A stretch of DNA of 64,000 bases, from positions 1,798,001 to 1,862,000 of the forward strand of contig NZ_CP099391.1 in the NCBI RefSeq assembly GCF_023913515.1, read 5' to 3'. Positions within the stretch are counted from its first letter, which is position 1. The number at the start of each line of letters is the position of its first letter. The notes beneath the pieces were generated by a model. That model was given only the letters and a program-made list of their open reading frames with translations, was not told the origin of the DNA and ran no database searches. The stretch comes from Natronococcus sp. CG52 (GTDB lineage: Archaea > Halobacteriota > Halobacteria > Halobacteriales > Natrialbaceae). A program made the position numbers and the translations under genes. Of this stretch, positions 15,014 to 23,749 are shown in pieces.

Positions 15014-16252
15014 CTATTCCTCCTCGAAGTCGATCTGCTCGACCGCTTCGAGTTCGAAGTCACCGAACTCGAAGACATCGTACGTGACGGCTTGCATGTC
15101 GCCGTTGTCGTCGAACTCGACGGTACTCGAGGCACCCTGGTAGGAGATCTCCTCTCCCGCGGCGGCGAGTTCGATTCCCTCGGCGAGGTTCGACGGGCCG
15201 ACCGTCTCGCCGTTCGGGTTCGCGACGGCCCGCATCTCGTCACGGACGGCGGGACCGTCGTTCGAACCCGCACGAGCGTTCGCCAGGATCATGACGGCGC
15301 TCGCGTCGTAGCCGTGGGCGGTGAACACCCCCGGCCCTCTCCCGAACTCGTTCTCGTACAGTTCGGTGAACGTGTCGACGTCCGGACCGTCGGCGGCCGG
15401 AGCGGTCCCCAGAACGTTGTTCATCGGGTTGTCGACGTTCACCGGGAGGTCGTCCTCGATCAGACCGTCGGTGACGACGACGGGCAGTTCGGGGTCGAAG
15501 CCCGCGTAGAAGTCCCGGAAGATCTGGACGCCGCTGACGGGGAACGCGATCACGAGCAGGAAATCGGGCTCGTCCGCGAGCGCGCTCTCAAGGATGGAGG
15601 TGTACGACGGCTGCTCCGGTTCGAACGCCTCGGCAGCCGTAACCGTGCCACCGAGCTCCTCGAAGCTCTCCTCGAACACGCCCGCGAGCGCCTGTCCGTA
15701 GGCATCGTTCAGGGCGAGCACCGCCGCACTCTCCCACTCACGGTCCTCGTACGCGAGTTCTGCGATGACTGGACCTTGTAATGCGTCGCTCGGTGCGGTA
15801 CGGAAAACGAAGTCGTCGTCGGCGAGGTCCGTGATATCCGGGCTCGTGCTCGCGGGCGAACACATGACGACCTGATTCGGGACCGCGACCTCCTGGGCGA
15901 CTGGTATCGTTACGTCGGACGCCGCCGCGCCGGTGAACATCGGGAACCCGGCGTCGACGAGCGACTGTGCGGCACTGATCCCTGCCTCGGAAAGCGTCTG
16001 AGAATCTTCGCGCTGGACTTGGATTTCGAACTCACTTCCCTCGCCTGCGAGCTGGATAGCGGGGAGTTCGGCCCCGTCCGCGATCGGCCCTCCCAGTTCG
16101 CCCAAATCTCCGGATTCCGGCTGCAGGATCCCTAGCATGATCTCACGGTCCTGCACGCTGAAACTTCGATCGCCGCTGAGAGTACCCGCGAAGGACAATG
16201 CTCCTACGCCACCGATCCCAGTTAGCACACTGCGCCGGCTGATTCGAGCCAT
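15014..16252 (-). CDS. Branched-chain amino-acid ABC transporter substrate-binding protein (LivK/LivJ-like)
   Basis: The N-terminus (MARISRRSVLTGIGGVGAL) is a twin-arginine signal peptide, so the protein is exported folded; there is no lipobox cysteine. The mature part is a Peripla_BP_6 domain: GILQPESGDLGELG..., AAASDVTIPVAQEV..., PSDALQGPVIAELA. Substrates could be branched-chain amino acids, amides or urea. The gene converges on livG with a 54-bp gap instead of leading the operon, so it is regulated separately, although its proximity makes partnership with LivHMG likely. Confidence 0.9.
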   Translation of the reverse strand: MARISRRSVLTGIGGVGALSFAGTLSGDRSFSVQDREIMLGILQPESGDLGELGGPIADGAELPAIQLAGEGSEFEIQVQREDSQTLSEAGISAAQSLVDAGFPMFTGAAASDVTIPVAQEVAVPNQVVMCSPASTSPDITDLADDDFVFRTAPSDALQGPVIAELAYEDREWESAAVLALNDAYGQALAGVFEESFEELGGTVTAAEAFEPEQPSYTSILESALADEPDFLLVIAFPVSGVQIFRDFYAGFDPELPVVVTDGLIEDDLPVNVDNPMNNVLGTAPAADGPDVDTFTELYENEFGRGPGVFTAHGYDASAVMILANARAGSNDGPAVRDEMRAVANPNGETVGPSNLAEGIELAAAGEEISYQGASSTVEFDDNGDMQAVTYDVFEFGDFELEAVEQIDFEEE

Positions 16253-16625
16253 GGTAGTTGTAGGGAGTAATAAGCAAAAGAGTTTATCTAGGGCAGTGTT
16301 AGAGCTCTAATGTTGGTGATTTTGGTTAATTTATTGAATTTCATAGTAATACTCCGATACCACTGTTAACCCTCGTTCCGGGCCCGTTCAGGTGCTGGCC
16401 GATGTCATCCGATTCCGCCCATTTATCCGTGTTTCCCGGGTACAACGGTAACGAGAACCGACTATAACGTTAATTACCTTCTAGTGGGCTGGGAGATTCA
16501 GTTACCAAACTCGAACCGCGGTCAGGTTCGCCGCGGTACGGGTCCCGCGTAGTGCCACAATCCGCTAATATACTACCGACTGTTAACGACGCGTCTCTAC
16601 TCAAAGAAATTTGAGGACTTCGGGA
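16253..16625. other. AT-rich intergenic region upstream of the substrate-binding protein gene
   Basis: This 373-bp stretch has no plausible gene. It is clearly AT-richer than its surroundings, particularly 16260-16350. A TATA-like TTTATCTA (plus-strand view, 16282-16289) sits about 30 bp from the livK start on the minus strand. The rest holds nothing I can identify. Confidence 0.6.
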
Positions 16626-17792
16626 TCAGGGCTCGAGCAGAACCTTGATGACACCTTCTTCGCGGTCGTCGAACCGCTCGTACATCTCGGGTGCCTCCTC
16701 GAGGTCGACGCGGTGGGAGACGACCCAGCTGGGATCGGCGCGTCCTTCGATGATCATGTCTCGCAGCTTCCGGTTGTACTGCTTGACGTTCGTCTGCCCG
16801 GTACCCAGCTTCAGTCCCTTCTCGAAGGCCTTGCCGAAGTCGATTCCGAGCCGGCCCTGAGCCGCCATCTCGTCGGGCGCGCCGGGGTCCGTCGGGACGT
16901 ACAGTCCCGGGATGCCGAGCGCGCCGGTCGGTCGGACGGTCTGGATGAGCTGATTGAGCACGATCGCCGGGTTCTCCCGGGCCGGATCGTAGGCGTCGTC
17001 GCTCGGGTCCGTCTCGGGGTCGATCGCCTGGTAGCCGACGGCGTCGACGCCCTTGTCGACCTCGTCGCCGTGCTCGTCGATGATCTGTTCGACCGGATCG
17101 CCCTCCTCGAAGTTGATGGTGTGCGCGTCGCAGTGGTCCTCGGCCATCTCGAGTCGGCTCGGAACCCGGTCGACGACGTAGATTTCCGAGGCGCCCTGGA
17201 TCTTCGCGCTGTAGGCGGCCATCAGGCCGACGGGACCGGCGCCGTAGATCGCGATCGACTCGCCGGGCTGGAGGTTCGCCAGCCGGGTGCCGTGCCACCC
17301 CGTCGGGAAGATGTCCGCGAGCAGCGCGAACGCGTCCTCGTGCTCGTCGCCCTCCGGGAGTTTCAGGGCGTTGAAGTCGGCGTAGGGGACGCGGAGTTTC
17401 TCGGCCTGTCCGCCCTTGTACGGCCCCATCGCGACGTAGCCGTAGGCGCCGCCGGCGAAGCCCGGGTTAACGTTGGTACAGAAGCCCGTATAGCCGTTCT
17501 CGCAGTTCTGACAGAAGCCGCAGGCGACGTTGAACGGCATGACGACGCGGTCGCCTTGCTCGAGCGTCGTGACGGCGTCGCCGACCTCGCTGACGGTCCC
17601 CATGTTCTCGTGGCCGAAGACGATTCCCTCTTCGGCGCCGGTTCGGCCCTCGTACATGTGGAGGTCCGATCCACAGATCGCCGTCGTCGTGATGTCGACG
17701 AGGACGTCGTTCGGGTGTTCGATTTCGGGTTCGTCTACTTCTTCGATGGACACGTCGTGCGGTCCCTGGTATACGACAGCGTTCATTGACAT
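16626..17792 (-). CDS. fdhA: Glutathione-independent formaldehyde dehydrogenase (zinc-dependent MDR family)
   Basis: The 388-residue protein is a medium-chain zinc dehydrogenase. The catalytic zinc ligands are in ICGSDLHMYEGR and GHENMG, the structural zinc lobe is CGFCQNCENGYTGFC, and the NAD-binding motif is YGAGPVGLMAAYSA. The long insert after the Rossmann fold (DAVGYQAIDPETDPS...), GIPGLYVPTDPG and FGKAFEKGLKLGTGQTNV match the glutathione-independent formaldehyde dehydrogenase subfamily, which oxidises formaldehyde or dismutates aldehydes with bound NAD. It starts at 17792 (MSMNAV) or two codons later at 17786. It stands alone and probably serves aldehyde detoxification. Confidence 0.9.
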   Translation of the reverse strand: MSMNAVVYQGPHDVSIEEVDEPEIEHPNDVLVDITTTAICGSDLHMYEGRTGAEEGIVFGHENMGTVSEVGDAVTTLEQGDRVVMPFNVACGFCQNCENGYTGFCTNVNPGFAGGAYGYVAMGPYKGGQAEKLRVPYADFNALKLPEGDEHEDAFALLADIFPTGWHGTRLANLQPGESIAIYGAGPVGLMAAYSAKIQGASEIYVVDRVPSRLEMAEDHCDAHTINFEEGDPVEQIIDEHGDEVDKGVDAVGYQAIDPETDPSDDAYDPARENPAIVLNQLIQTVRPTGALGIPGLYVPTDPGAPDEMAAQGRLGIDFGKAFEKGLKLGTGQTNVKQYNRKLRDMIIEGRADPSWVVSHRVDLEEAPEMYERFDDREEGVIKVLLEP

Positions 17793-18089
17793 GCGGTATC
17801 AAGCCTCGAAAATTCTCACCACTATCTCGCTGGTAAAGGTTGTTGTGAACCAGAAGCCACGGATTATGAAGGTTTCAACGGGACCGTTTCCGGGGATAGA
17901 ACTGACGGAGGGCGACGAACGTCACCGAAGACACCACACAGGGTGGATCGAAACGACGTGCTCCGTGGACGCGCGGGCCGACAGACGATACGCATCGTGC
18001 TCGACCGTCGAGAGACTCGAGCGATCCCGTACGATCCCGGCTCGAGCGAAACCGGGCCCTCTTACTACCGGTCCGCCGTAGCTAGCGGC
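17793..18089. other. Intergenic region between divergent fdhA and mobA
   Basis: About 300 bp that must contain both promoters. I see no gene and no clear structured element. An in-frame extension of mobA upstream to 17943 lacks family similarity and is treated as non-coding. Confidence 0.5.
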
Positions 18090-18716
18090 GTGACGACAAC
18101 CGACTCACTCGGCGGCGTCGTCCTCGCGGGCGGCTACTCGACGCGCTTCGGCGGGGCCGACAAGGCGGTCGCCGACCTCGCGGGGACGCCGATGATCCGG
18201 CGGGTCGTCGACCGACTCGCCGTCGTGACCGACGAGATCGTGATCAACTGCCGCGAGGACCAGATCGACGCGATTCGAGACGCGCTGGCCGGCTGTGATG
18301 CGTCCATCCGCATCGCGACTGATCCGGTTCCCGACCGGGGGCCGCTGGCCGGTATCCGGGTCGGCCTCGAGGCCGTCGACCGGGAGTACGCCGCCGTCGT
18401 CGCCTGCGACATGCCGTTCGTCGATCCGTCGCTGCTCGAGCGGCTGTACGACAGTGCGCGCGGCCGCGACGGCGCGGTCGTCCAGCTCGAGGATCAGTGG
18501 TACCAGACGACCCAGGCGGTCTACCGGGCGGACGCGATGGCCGGCGCTTGCGCCGCGGCACTCGAGGACGGGGACGGACGGATTCTCGCGGCGCTCGAGC
18601 GACTCGACTACGCCGTCGTCGGCGAGGACGATCTCGAGGGCGTCGCCGACGAGACGTTCGAGAGCATCGACACGCAGGAGGCGCTTCGCGAGGCGGCGAG
18701 GCGACTCGGGGAGTGA
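18090..18716 (+). CDS. mobA: Molybdenum cofactor guanylyltransferase MobA
   Basis: The protein begins with the nucleotidyltransferase signature LAGGYSTRFGGADKAVADL and continues with DPVPDRGPLAGI and VVACDMPFVDPSLL, the MobA pattern. It transfers GMP from GTP to molybdopterin to make the bis-MGD cofactor of molybdoenzymes. The GTG at 18090 starts MTTTDSLGGVVLAGG with an N-terminus of normal family length; upstream residues look non-coding. At 208 residues it is typical. The stop codon is directly followed by repeat C. No other molybdenum genes are adjacent. Confidence 0.9.
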   Translation: MTTTDSLGGVVLAGGYSTRFGGADKAVADLAGTPMIRRVVDRLAVVTDEIVINCREDQIDAIRDALAGCDASIRIATDPVPDRGPLAGIRVGLEAVDREYAAVVACDMPFVDPSLLERLYDSARGRDGAVVQLEDQWYQTTQAVYRADAMAGACAAALEDGDGRILAALERLDYAVVGEDDLEGVADETFESIDTQEALREAARRLGE

Positions 18717-18790
18717 GTAGCCACTAAAGATCGATGTACAACCGATCGCACAGCTGCGCGATCGGCGTGTGAACCGTTTCAGCTGGTACT
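18717..18790 (-). repeat. Palindromic intergenic repeat, copy C (short, reverse orientation)
   Basis: Read on the minus strand, this 74-bp copy has AGTACCAGCTGAAACGG, then CCGATCGCGC and TGTGCGATCGG, and ends in TTTAGTGGCTAC, matching the two arms of copies A and B. The central hairpin segment is absent. It begins right after the mobA stop codon. Confidence 0.7.
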
Positions 18791-18892
18791 CCGGTCGCTC
18801 TCCCCGACCGAACGACCGGCGGGATCGGGCTCGCTGCCAGCAACGATTGAGAAGAAGGGGTGACTTATGGCCCCTCGATGCGAGAACCGACC

Positions 18893-20620
18893 ATGAGCAG
18901 CGAGGATCAGTTCGACCACGGAAAGGACGAGCGGTTGCAGAGCCGAGACGTGACCGAAGGGGCCGACCGCGCCCCCCACCGGGCGATGTTTCGGGCGATG
19001 GGATTCGACGACGAGGACCTGGGATCGCCGATGATCGGCGTCCCGAACCCCGCCGCGGACATCACGCCGTGTAACGTCCACCTCGACGACGTGGCGGCGT
19101 CGGCGCTCGAGGGTGTCGACGACGCCGACGGGATGCCGATCGAGTTCGGGACGATCACGATCTCTGACGCAATCTCGATGGGAACGGAAGGGATGAAGGC
19201 GTCGCTGATCTCCCGGGAACTCATCGCGGACAGCGTCGAACTCGTCAGTTTCGGCGAGCGCATGGACGGTCTCGTCACCGTGGCGGGCTGTGACAAGAAC
19301 CTCCCCGGGATGATGATGGCCGCGATCCGCACGGATCTCCCCTCGGTCTTCCTCTACGGCGGGTCGATCATGCCCGGCGAGCACGAGGGCCGGGACGTCA
19401 CCATCGTCCAGGTCTTCGAGGGCGTCGGCGCCTACGCCACCGGCGAGATGGACGCCGAGGAACTGGACGACCTGGAACGCCACGCCTGCCCCGGTGCCGG
19501 ATCCTGCGGCGGCATGTTCACCGCGAACACGATGGCCTCGATCTCGGAGGCGCTCGGGCTCGCCCCGCTCGGCAGCGCGTCGCCGCCGGCCGAGGACGAG
19601 GAACGGTACGAGGTCGCCCGACGCGCGGGCGAACTCGCCGTCGAGGTCGTCGAGGAGGATCGCCGTCCCTCCGACATCCTCTCTCGAGAGTCCTTCGAGA
19701 ACGCCATCGCCCTTCAGACGGCCATCGGCGGTTCGACCAACGGCGTCCTCCACCTTCTGGCGCTCGCCCGCGAGGCCGGCGTCGACCTCGAGATCGAGGA
19801 CTTCGACGAAATTTCGCGACGGACGCCGAAGATCGCCGATCTCCAGCCCGGCGGCGACAGCGTGATGAACGACCTCCACGAACTCGGCGGCGTTCCCGTG
19901 GTAATCCGGCGGCTGCTCGAGGCCGACCTGTTCCACGGCGACGCGATGACCGTGACGGGCCGAACCGTCGAGGAGGAACTCGAAGTCCTCGACGTGCCGA
20001 CCGACGACGAAATCGAGGTCGACTTCCTCTACCCCGTCGACGACCCGAAGGAAGAGGAGGGTGCGATCAAGATCCTGACGGGTAATCTCGCACCCGATGG
20101 TGCGGTGCTCAAGGTCACCGGTGACGACGAGTTCCACCACCGGGGTCCGGCGCGAATCTTCGAGGACGAGGAAGGCGCCATGCGATACGTCCAGGAGGGC
20201 GACGTCGAGAGCGGCGACGTGATCGTGATCCGTAACGAGGGTCCCCGCGGCGGACCGGGCATGCGCGAGATGCTCGGTGTGACCGCCGCGGTCGTCGGCG
20301 CCGGCCACGAGGACGACGTCGCGCTGATCACCGACGGCCGCTTCTCGGGCGCCACTCGCGGCCCGATGATCGGACACGTCGCGCCCGAGGCGTCCGTCGG
20401 CGGTCCGATCGGCTTACTCGAGGACGGCGACGAGATCACTGTCGACATCCCCGAGCGAACCCTCGCTGTCGACGCGAGCGACGAGGAACTCGCCGCCCGC
20501 CGCGAGGAGTGGACGCGACCGGAACCGGCCTACGACGCGGGCGTCCTCGCGAAGTTCGCGCGGGACTTCGACTCGGCGTCGAACGGCGCGGTAACCAATC
20601 CCGGCGTCAAACGGGAGTAG
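18893..20620 (+). CDS. ilvD: Dihydroxy-acid dehydratase
   Basis: IlvD catalyses the penultimate step of valine and isoleucine synthesis, converting 2,3-dihydroxy-3-methyl acids to 2-keto acids with an Fe-S cluster. The cluster cysteines appear in DITPCNVH, VAGCDKNLPG and CPGAGSCGGMFTANTM; the GRFSG and GPRGGPGMREM motifs of the C-terminal domain are intact. The ATG at 18893 (MSSEDQ) gives 575 residues and matches the usual start; ATG at 18878 is an alternative. It lies alone, without ilvBNC, downstream of repeat C. Confidence 0.95.
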   Translation: MSSEDQFDHGKDERLQSRDVTEGADRAPHRAMFRAMGFDDEDLGSPMIGVPNPAADITPCNVHLDDVAASALEGVDDADGMPIEFGTITISDAISMGTEGMKASLISRELIADSVELVSFGERMDGLVTVAGCDKNLPGMMMAAIRTDLPSVFLYGGSIMPGEHEGRDVTIVQVFEGVGAYATGEMDAEELDDLERHACPGAGSCGGMFTANTMASISEALGLAPLGSASPPAEDEERYEVARRAGELAVEVVEEDRRPSDILSRESFENAIALQTAIGGSTNGVLHLLALAREAGVDLEIEDFDEISRRTPKIADLQPGGDSVMNDLHELGGVPVVIRRLLEADLFHGDAMTVTGRTVEEELEVLDVPTDDEIEVDFLYPVDDPKEEEGAIKILTGNLAPDGAVLKVTGDDEFHHRGPARIFEDEEGAMRYVQEGDVESGDVIVIRNEGPRGGPGMREMLGVTAAVVGAGHEDDVALITDGRFSGATRGPMIGHVAPEASVGGPIGLLEDGDEITVDIPERTLAVDASDEELAARREEWTRPEPAYDAGVLAKFARDFDSASNGAVTNPGVKRE

Positions 20621-20767
20621 AGCCGTCGCCCTGCGAATGGCCGGCGCGGTCGTTCGCCATCCGCCGTTTTTAATTATCTTCGTTATACAACTGTCTCCGC
20701 TTCGGCTTTCGCTGGCTTGCAACGGGTTTTCCGTAGCTGGTCACTGACTCGTATACGAGCACGAGCA

Positions 20768-20923
20768 ATGTGTAAGTACTGCCTCGAGTGTGACTGGCAG
20801 CGGAGTACGGCCGACGGCTACACGGAAGAGGAGGTCTCGAAGCAGGCGATCGAACACTTCGTCGAAACCGGTCATACGGTCGACTCGCTGCACCTGCCAC
20901 CGCCTGCCGTCATCAAAAATTAA
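20768..20923 (+). CDS. C2H2-like zinc-finger micro-protein (51 aa)
   Basis: The ATG at 20768 opens MCKYCLECDWQRSTADGY, and the pattern C-x2-C ... H-x4-H (CLECDW, HFVETGH) suggests a single zinc site; Cys2 and Cys5 add a second CxxC. It is clearly paralogous to the 71-residue protein at 60607 (KYCLHCDW...AIDHFLDTGHAIDS). Function unknown. It lies between ilvD and the convergent lipoprotein gene; an AT-rich ATTATCTTCGTTATACAAC segment near 20675-20693 may hold its promoter. Confidence 0.75.
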   Translation: MCKYCLECDWQRSTADGYTEEEVSKQAIEHFVETGHTVDSLHLPPPAVIKN

Positions 20924-20965
20924 CTCGACCGGTTCCGCCCGTTCTCGCCGGCACAGCGGCCCGCG

Positions 20966-22327
20966 TTAGAACGGCGGCGAGTTCGGAATCTCGGAGTCGA
21001 CGTCGCCGGTCGGTCGGACGCCCAGTCCGTGGAAGTCCGGAATCGCGGGTGCGTCTTCCTCATCGTTCTGTGCGGCCTGAATCTCTTCGTCGTCGTACTC
21101 GTCGATCGGGTCGGGCTCGACGGTTGCGACGATCTCTCGGCTCTCGACGTCGAGCACCGAAAAGCCGGGCGTGACGCCGGTCGCAGCGTGCGGGTCGCCC
21201 GACAGCGGCGCGGGGCCACGCAGGGTGACGAACATGTACTCGCCATCCGGCGAGGACCACATGATGTCTGGCGCGTCGCGCTCGTCGGATTCGTCGGACT
21301 GGTGCTCGCCGTAGGCGTCGATCTCCTCGATGACCTCGTCGGTCTCGGGATCGACGACGGCGCCGTCGTTGGTCTCGCGATTCAGGACCCACAGCTCCTC
21401 GCCGTCGGGGGTAAACCAGAAGCCGTGCGCGTCGACGCCCTCGGTGGACTCACCGTCGACGACGACCTCGTCCGCCTCGGTGTCGTAGACGTAGTACTCG
21501 CCGACGCCGTCTTCGCCCTCGTCGGGGTCCGAGGGAAGGCCGGCGGTGAGGTAGAACTTCTCGTCCTCATAGTGGGGCATCGTCCCACAGTTCGTCGGGA
21601 TCTCCTCGCCGGAGTAGGCCAGTTCGACCTCGAACTCGTCGTGGTCGACGATGACGACGCCGGCGTCGTGGTAGCTCGGACCGAGCGTGTGGATCGAACG
21701 ACCCTGGTGATCGAACTGGTGACAGATCGGACTCGCGGACTCGATGCCCGCCTCTTGGACGGTTTCGTCGTCGGGGAGGACGAGCTCGTCGACCTGCTCG
21801 AACTCCTCGTTCTCGAGGTCGGCCTCGACGCGAGCGATCGTCTCCTCGGCGATGACGTCGACGTGGATGTACTCGTCGTCCGGCGAGAAGATGGCCATGT
21901 GGGAGCCGGGACCGGTTTCGACGTTACCGACGAGTTCGCAGTCCTCGGTCCGGAAGACGAGAACGCGCTCGCCGGCGGTACAGGCGATAGCGGCGTACTC
22001 GTAGTCCGAGCTGAAGTCGATCATGTGCGGGACGACGCCCTCCTCGGGGACGCCCTCGAGTTCGTTTAGCTCGATCGACCGCGTCTGGTCGAACTCGTCG
22101 TCGCCCTCGCCGGGTTCGTAGAGGTGGACGGTGTCGGTTCCCTGATCGAGCGCCCAGATCTCGTACTGACCGTCTTCCTGATCGTCGTCTCCGTTTTCAC
22201 TGTCGTCGCTCGTCTCGTCGTCGCTCGTCTCGTCGTCGCTCGCCTCGTCGGAGCAACCGGCAACGGCAACGATTCCGGCAGTCGCGCCTCCTGCAAGAAC
22301 CCGCCTGCGAGTTGGATTTGTCTGCAT
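20966..22327 (-). CDS. Tat-exported beta-propeller lipoprotein
   Basis: The signal (TRRRVLAGGATAGIVAVAGC) combines a twin-arginine motif with a lipobox, so the protein should be exported folded and anchored through Cys25. A repetitive acidic linker follows (DDETS repeats, encoded by a tandem 15-bp-type repeat near 22200-22245). The remainder has repeats such as HMIDFSSDYEYAAIACTAG, HMAIFSPDDEYIHV and MWSSPDGEYMFVTL, typical of YncE/WD40-like seven-bladed propellers. Many HxxxFSPD and CH motifs suggest possible metal or haem binding in the related nitrous-oxide-reductase-like propellers, but this is not demonstrable here. Substrate unknown. Confidence 0.82.
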   Translation of the reverse strand: MQTNPTRRRVLAGGATAGIVAVAGCSDEASDDETSDDETSDDSENGDDDQEDGQYEIWALDQGTDTVHLYEPGEGDDEFDQTRSIELNELEGVPEEGVVPHMIDFSSDYEYAAIACTAGERVLVFRTEDCELVGNVETGPGSHMAIFSPDDEYIHVDVIAEETIARVEADLENEEFEQVDELVLPDDETVQEAGIESASPICHQFDHQGRSIHTLGPSYHDAGVVIVDHDEFEVELAYSGEEIPTNCGTMPHYEDEKFYLTAGLPSDPDEGEDGVGEYYVYDTEADEVVVDGESTEGVDAHGFWFTPDGEELWVLNRETNDGAVVDPETDEVIEEIDAYGEHQSDESDERDAPDIMWSSPDGEYMFVTLRGPAPLSGDPHAATGVTPGFSVLDVESREIVATVEPDPIDEYDDEEIQAAQNDEEDAPAIPDFHGLGVRPTGDVDSEIPNSPPF

Positions 22328-22608
22328 ACCCGACGACTCCGAACTGGCTGTTCAAAAGCCTGCGGGTTTCAGCCTCTCTACCCGGCGAATTTTGGGTGTT
22401 GGCCGTCGGAAGAAGCAAAAATTGACTCGGATCGAACCGACCACGAGTTTGACAGGCGAACTGACGACAGTCTCCGTTCTCTCGAAAGGGTTAGCTCCCG
22501 TAGAAAATGCAACCGTTGCCGCTACCTGTGTTGCCGGCCGGAGATACCGCCCGTCAGAACAGGACGAGCGTTCGCCCAGCGGTGGCGACGCCGCTGCGGG
22601 CTCCCTCG

Positions 22609-23040
22609 CTAGCCGCGACGCTCGAGAATGCGGTCGATGATCAGCCGCGTCGACAGAAGTTCGTCGTCGCTCGCCGGTTCGCGTCCGCTCGCGCGCCGAA
22701 CGTCGCAGTCGATCCCGCGGTGCTCGAGTGCCCCCCGGATCGCGTCCGCGTCGTGGTGCTGGTCGTGGCCGAGTGCGATCACGTCGGGACCGATCTCCTC
22801 GATCGGCACGAAGATGTCCTCCTCGTGACCGAGCACCGCTTCGTCGACGGCCTCGAGCGCGGCGACGACGTCACGCCGCTGTGTCGCAGAACAGATCGGA
22901 TCCTCCTTGTGATCGACGTTCGACCTGCGCGCGACGATAACGTACAGTTCGTCACCCATCGCCGCCGCCTCCTCGAGGTAGTGGACGTGTCCCGGGTGGA
23001 GGATGTCGAAGGTCCCCTGTGCGATAACCGTCCGTGTCAT
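22609..23040 (-). CDS. ribL: Archaeal FAD synthetase RibL-like cytidylyltransferase-family protein
   Basis: The 143-residue protein has the nucleotidyltransferase signature [14 protein letters not shown] with the HxGH motif (15-18), [12 protein letters not shown], and STRLIIDRI near the C-terminus corresponding to the ISSTR-type motif. Archaeal RibL adenylates FMN to FAD. I start at 23040 ([12 protein letters not shown]), where the fold begins. It lies downstream of the JAMM protease gene on the same strand with a 94-bp gap, so the two may be co-transcribed. Confidence 0.85.
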   Translation of the reverse strand: MTRTVIAQGTFDILHPGHVHYLEEAAAMGDELYVIVARRSNVDHKEDPICSATQRRDVVAALEAVDEAVLGHEEDIFVPIEEIGPDVIALGHDQHHDADAIRGALEHRGIDCDVRRASGREPASDDELLSTRLIIDRILERRG

Positions 23041-23134
23041 GCTCGAGTCCTCTTTGCCGTTCTGGTCCATGCGTTCGTGTTCGGCGTCAGCGGCCGTCGG
23101 TACCGGTCTCGCGCCTCGAGGGGAGTCCGTCGCC

Positions 23135-23632
23135 TCATCGTCGCAGTTCCTCGTCGATGTCGGCCTGCGTAAAGTCGAAGAAGTCGTCGGTCTCGGGAAG
23201 ATCGACGTCGATCACGTTCAGGTTCGTCGGCCGCCCCTGCGAGTCGAAGGCCTTCCAGTCGTTTCGCCGGTAGGGAGCGCCGATGATGACGTGGACGCTC
23301 CCGCGACCGAACGTCTCGAGGTCCGCACTGCTCGGACTGATCACGCCGTTCGGGTGCGAGTGAACGCTGCCGAGCGCCTTCACGTCGTTCGGAATCTGGC
23401 TCGTCTTGACGGTCGCGCTGACGCTGTTGGCCTCGGTTCCCGGAACGACGAGCACGTCCGTGATGACGAGTCCGTCCCGATCGAGTCCCAGCTTGTCGGT
23501 CTCGGTCCCCCGGAGAAATCCCATGTACTCGTTCGGGTGGGACGCCTCCGAGGACTCGAGAGCGAACTCGAGCGTCTCCTCGGCGATCCCGAGAATCTCG
23601 CCCGAGCGAAACAGCGCGTCGAACAGCCCCAT
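23135..23632 (-). CDS. JAMM/MPN+ metalloprotease (Mov34/PAD-1 family)
   Basis: The zinc protease signature is complete: Glu35, His91-x-His93 (SVHSHPNG), Ser101 and Asp104 with exactly ten residues between His93 and Asp104. In haloarchaea JAMM proteins remove ubiquitin-like SAMP modifiers from proteins; whether this one is the active desampylase or the second, less characterised paralogue cannot be told from sequence. ATG 23632 gives 165 residues. It lies directly upstream of ribL and is divergent from the DHH/OB-fold gene, with a 117-bp shared promoter region. Confidence 0.88.
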   Translation of the reverse strand: MGLFDALFRSGEILGIAEETLEFALESSEASHPNEYMGFLRGTETDKLGLDRDGLVITDVLVVPGTEANSVSATVKTSQIPNDVKALGSVHSHPNGVISPSSADLETFGRGSVHVIIGAPYRRNDWKAFDSQGRPTNLNVIDVDLPETDDFFDFTQADIDEELRR

Positions 23633-23717
23633 ATCTCCCCATCCGGGCTTGCGGTTGCTAAACGTTCCGAAAGGCGACCCCCCCCGAGACTGTTCTACCA
23701 CTCCTTCTTAACAAGGG

Positions 23718-23723
23718 TTATAG
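23718..23723 (+). promoter_or_regulatory. Putative TATA box for the DHH/OB-fold gene
   Basis: TTATAG lies about 29 bp before the ATG at 23750, consistent with leaderless transcription. Confidence 0.45.
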
Positions 23724-23749
23724 GCGCCCATCCCAAACTACGTGCAAAG

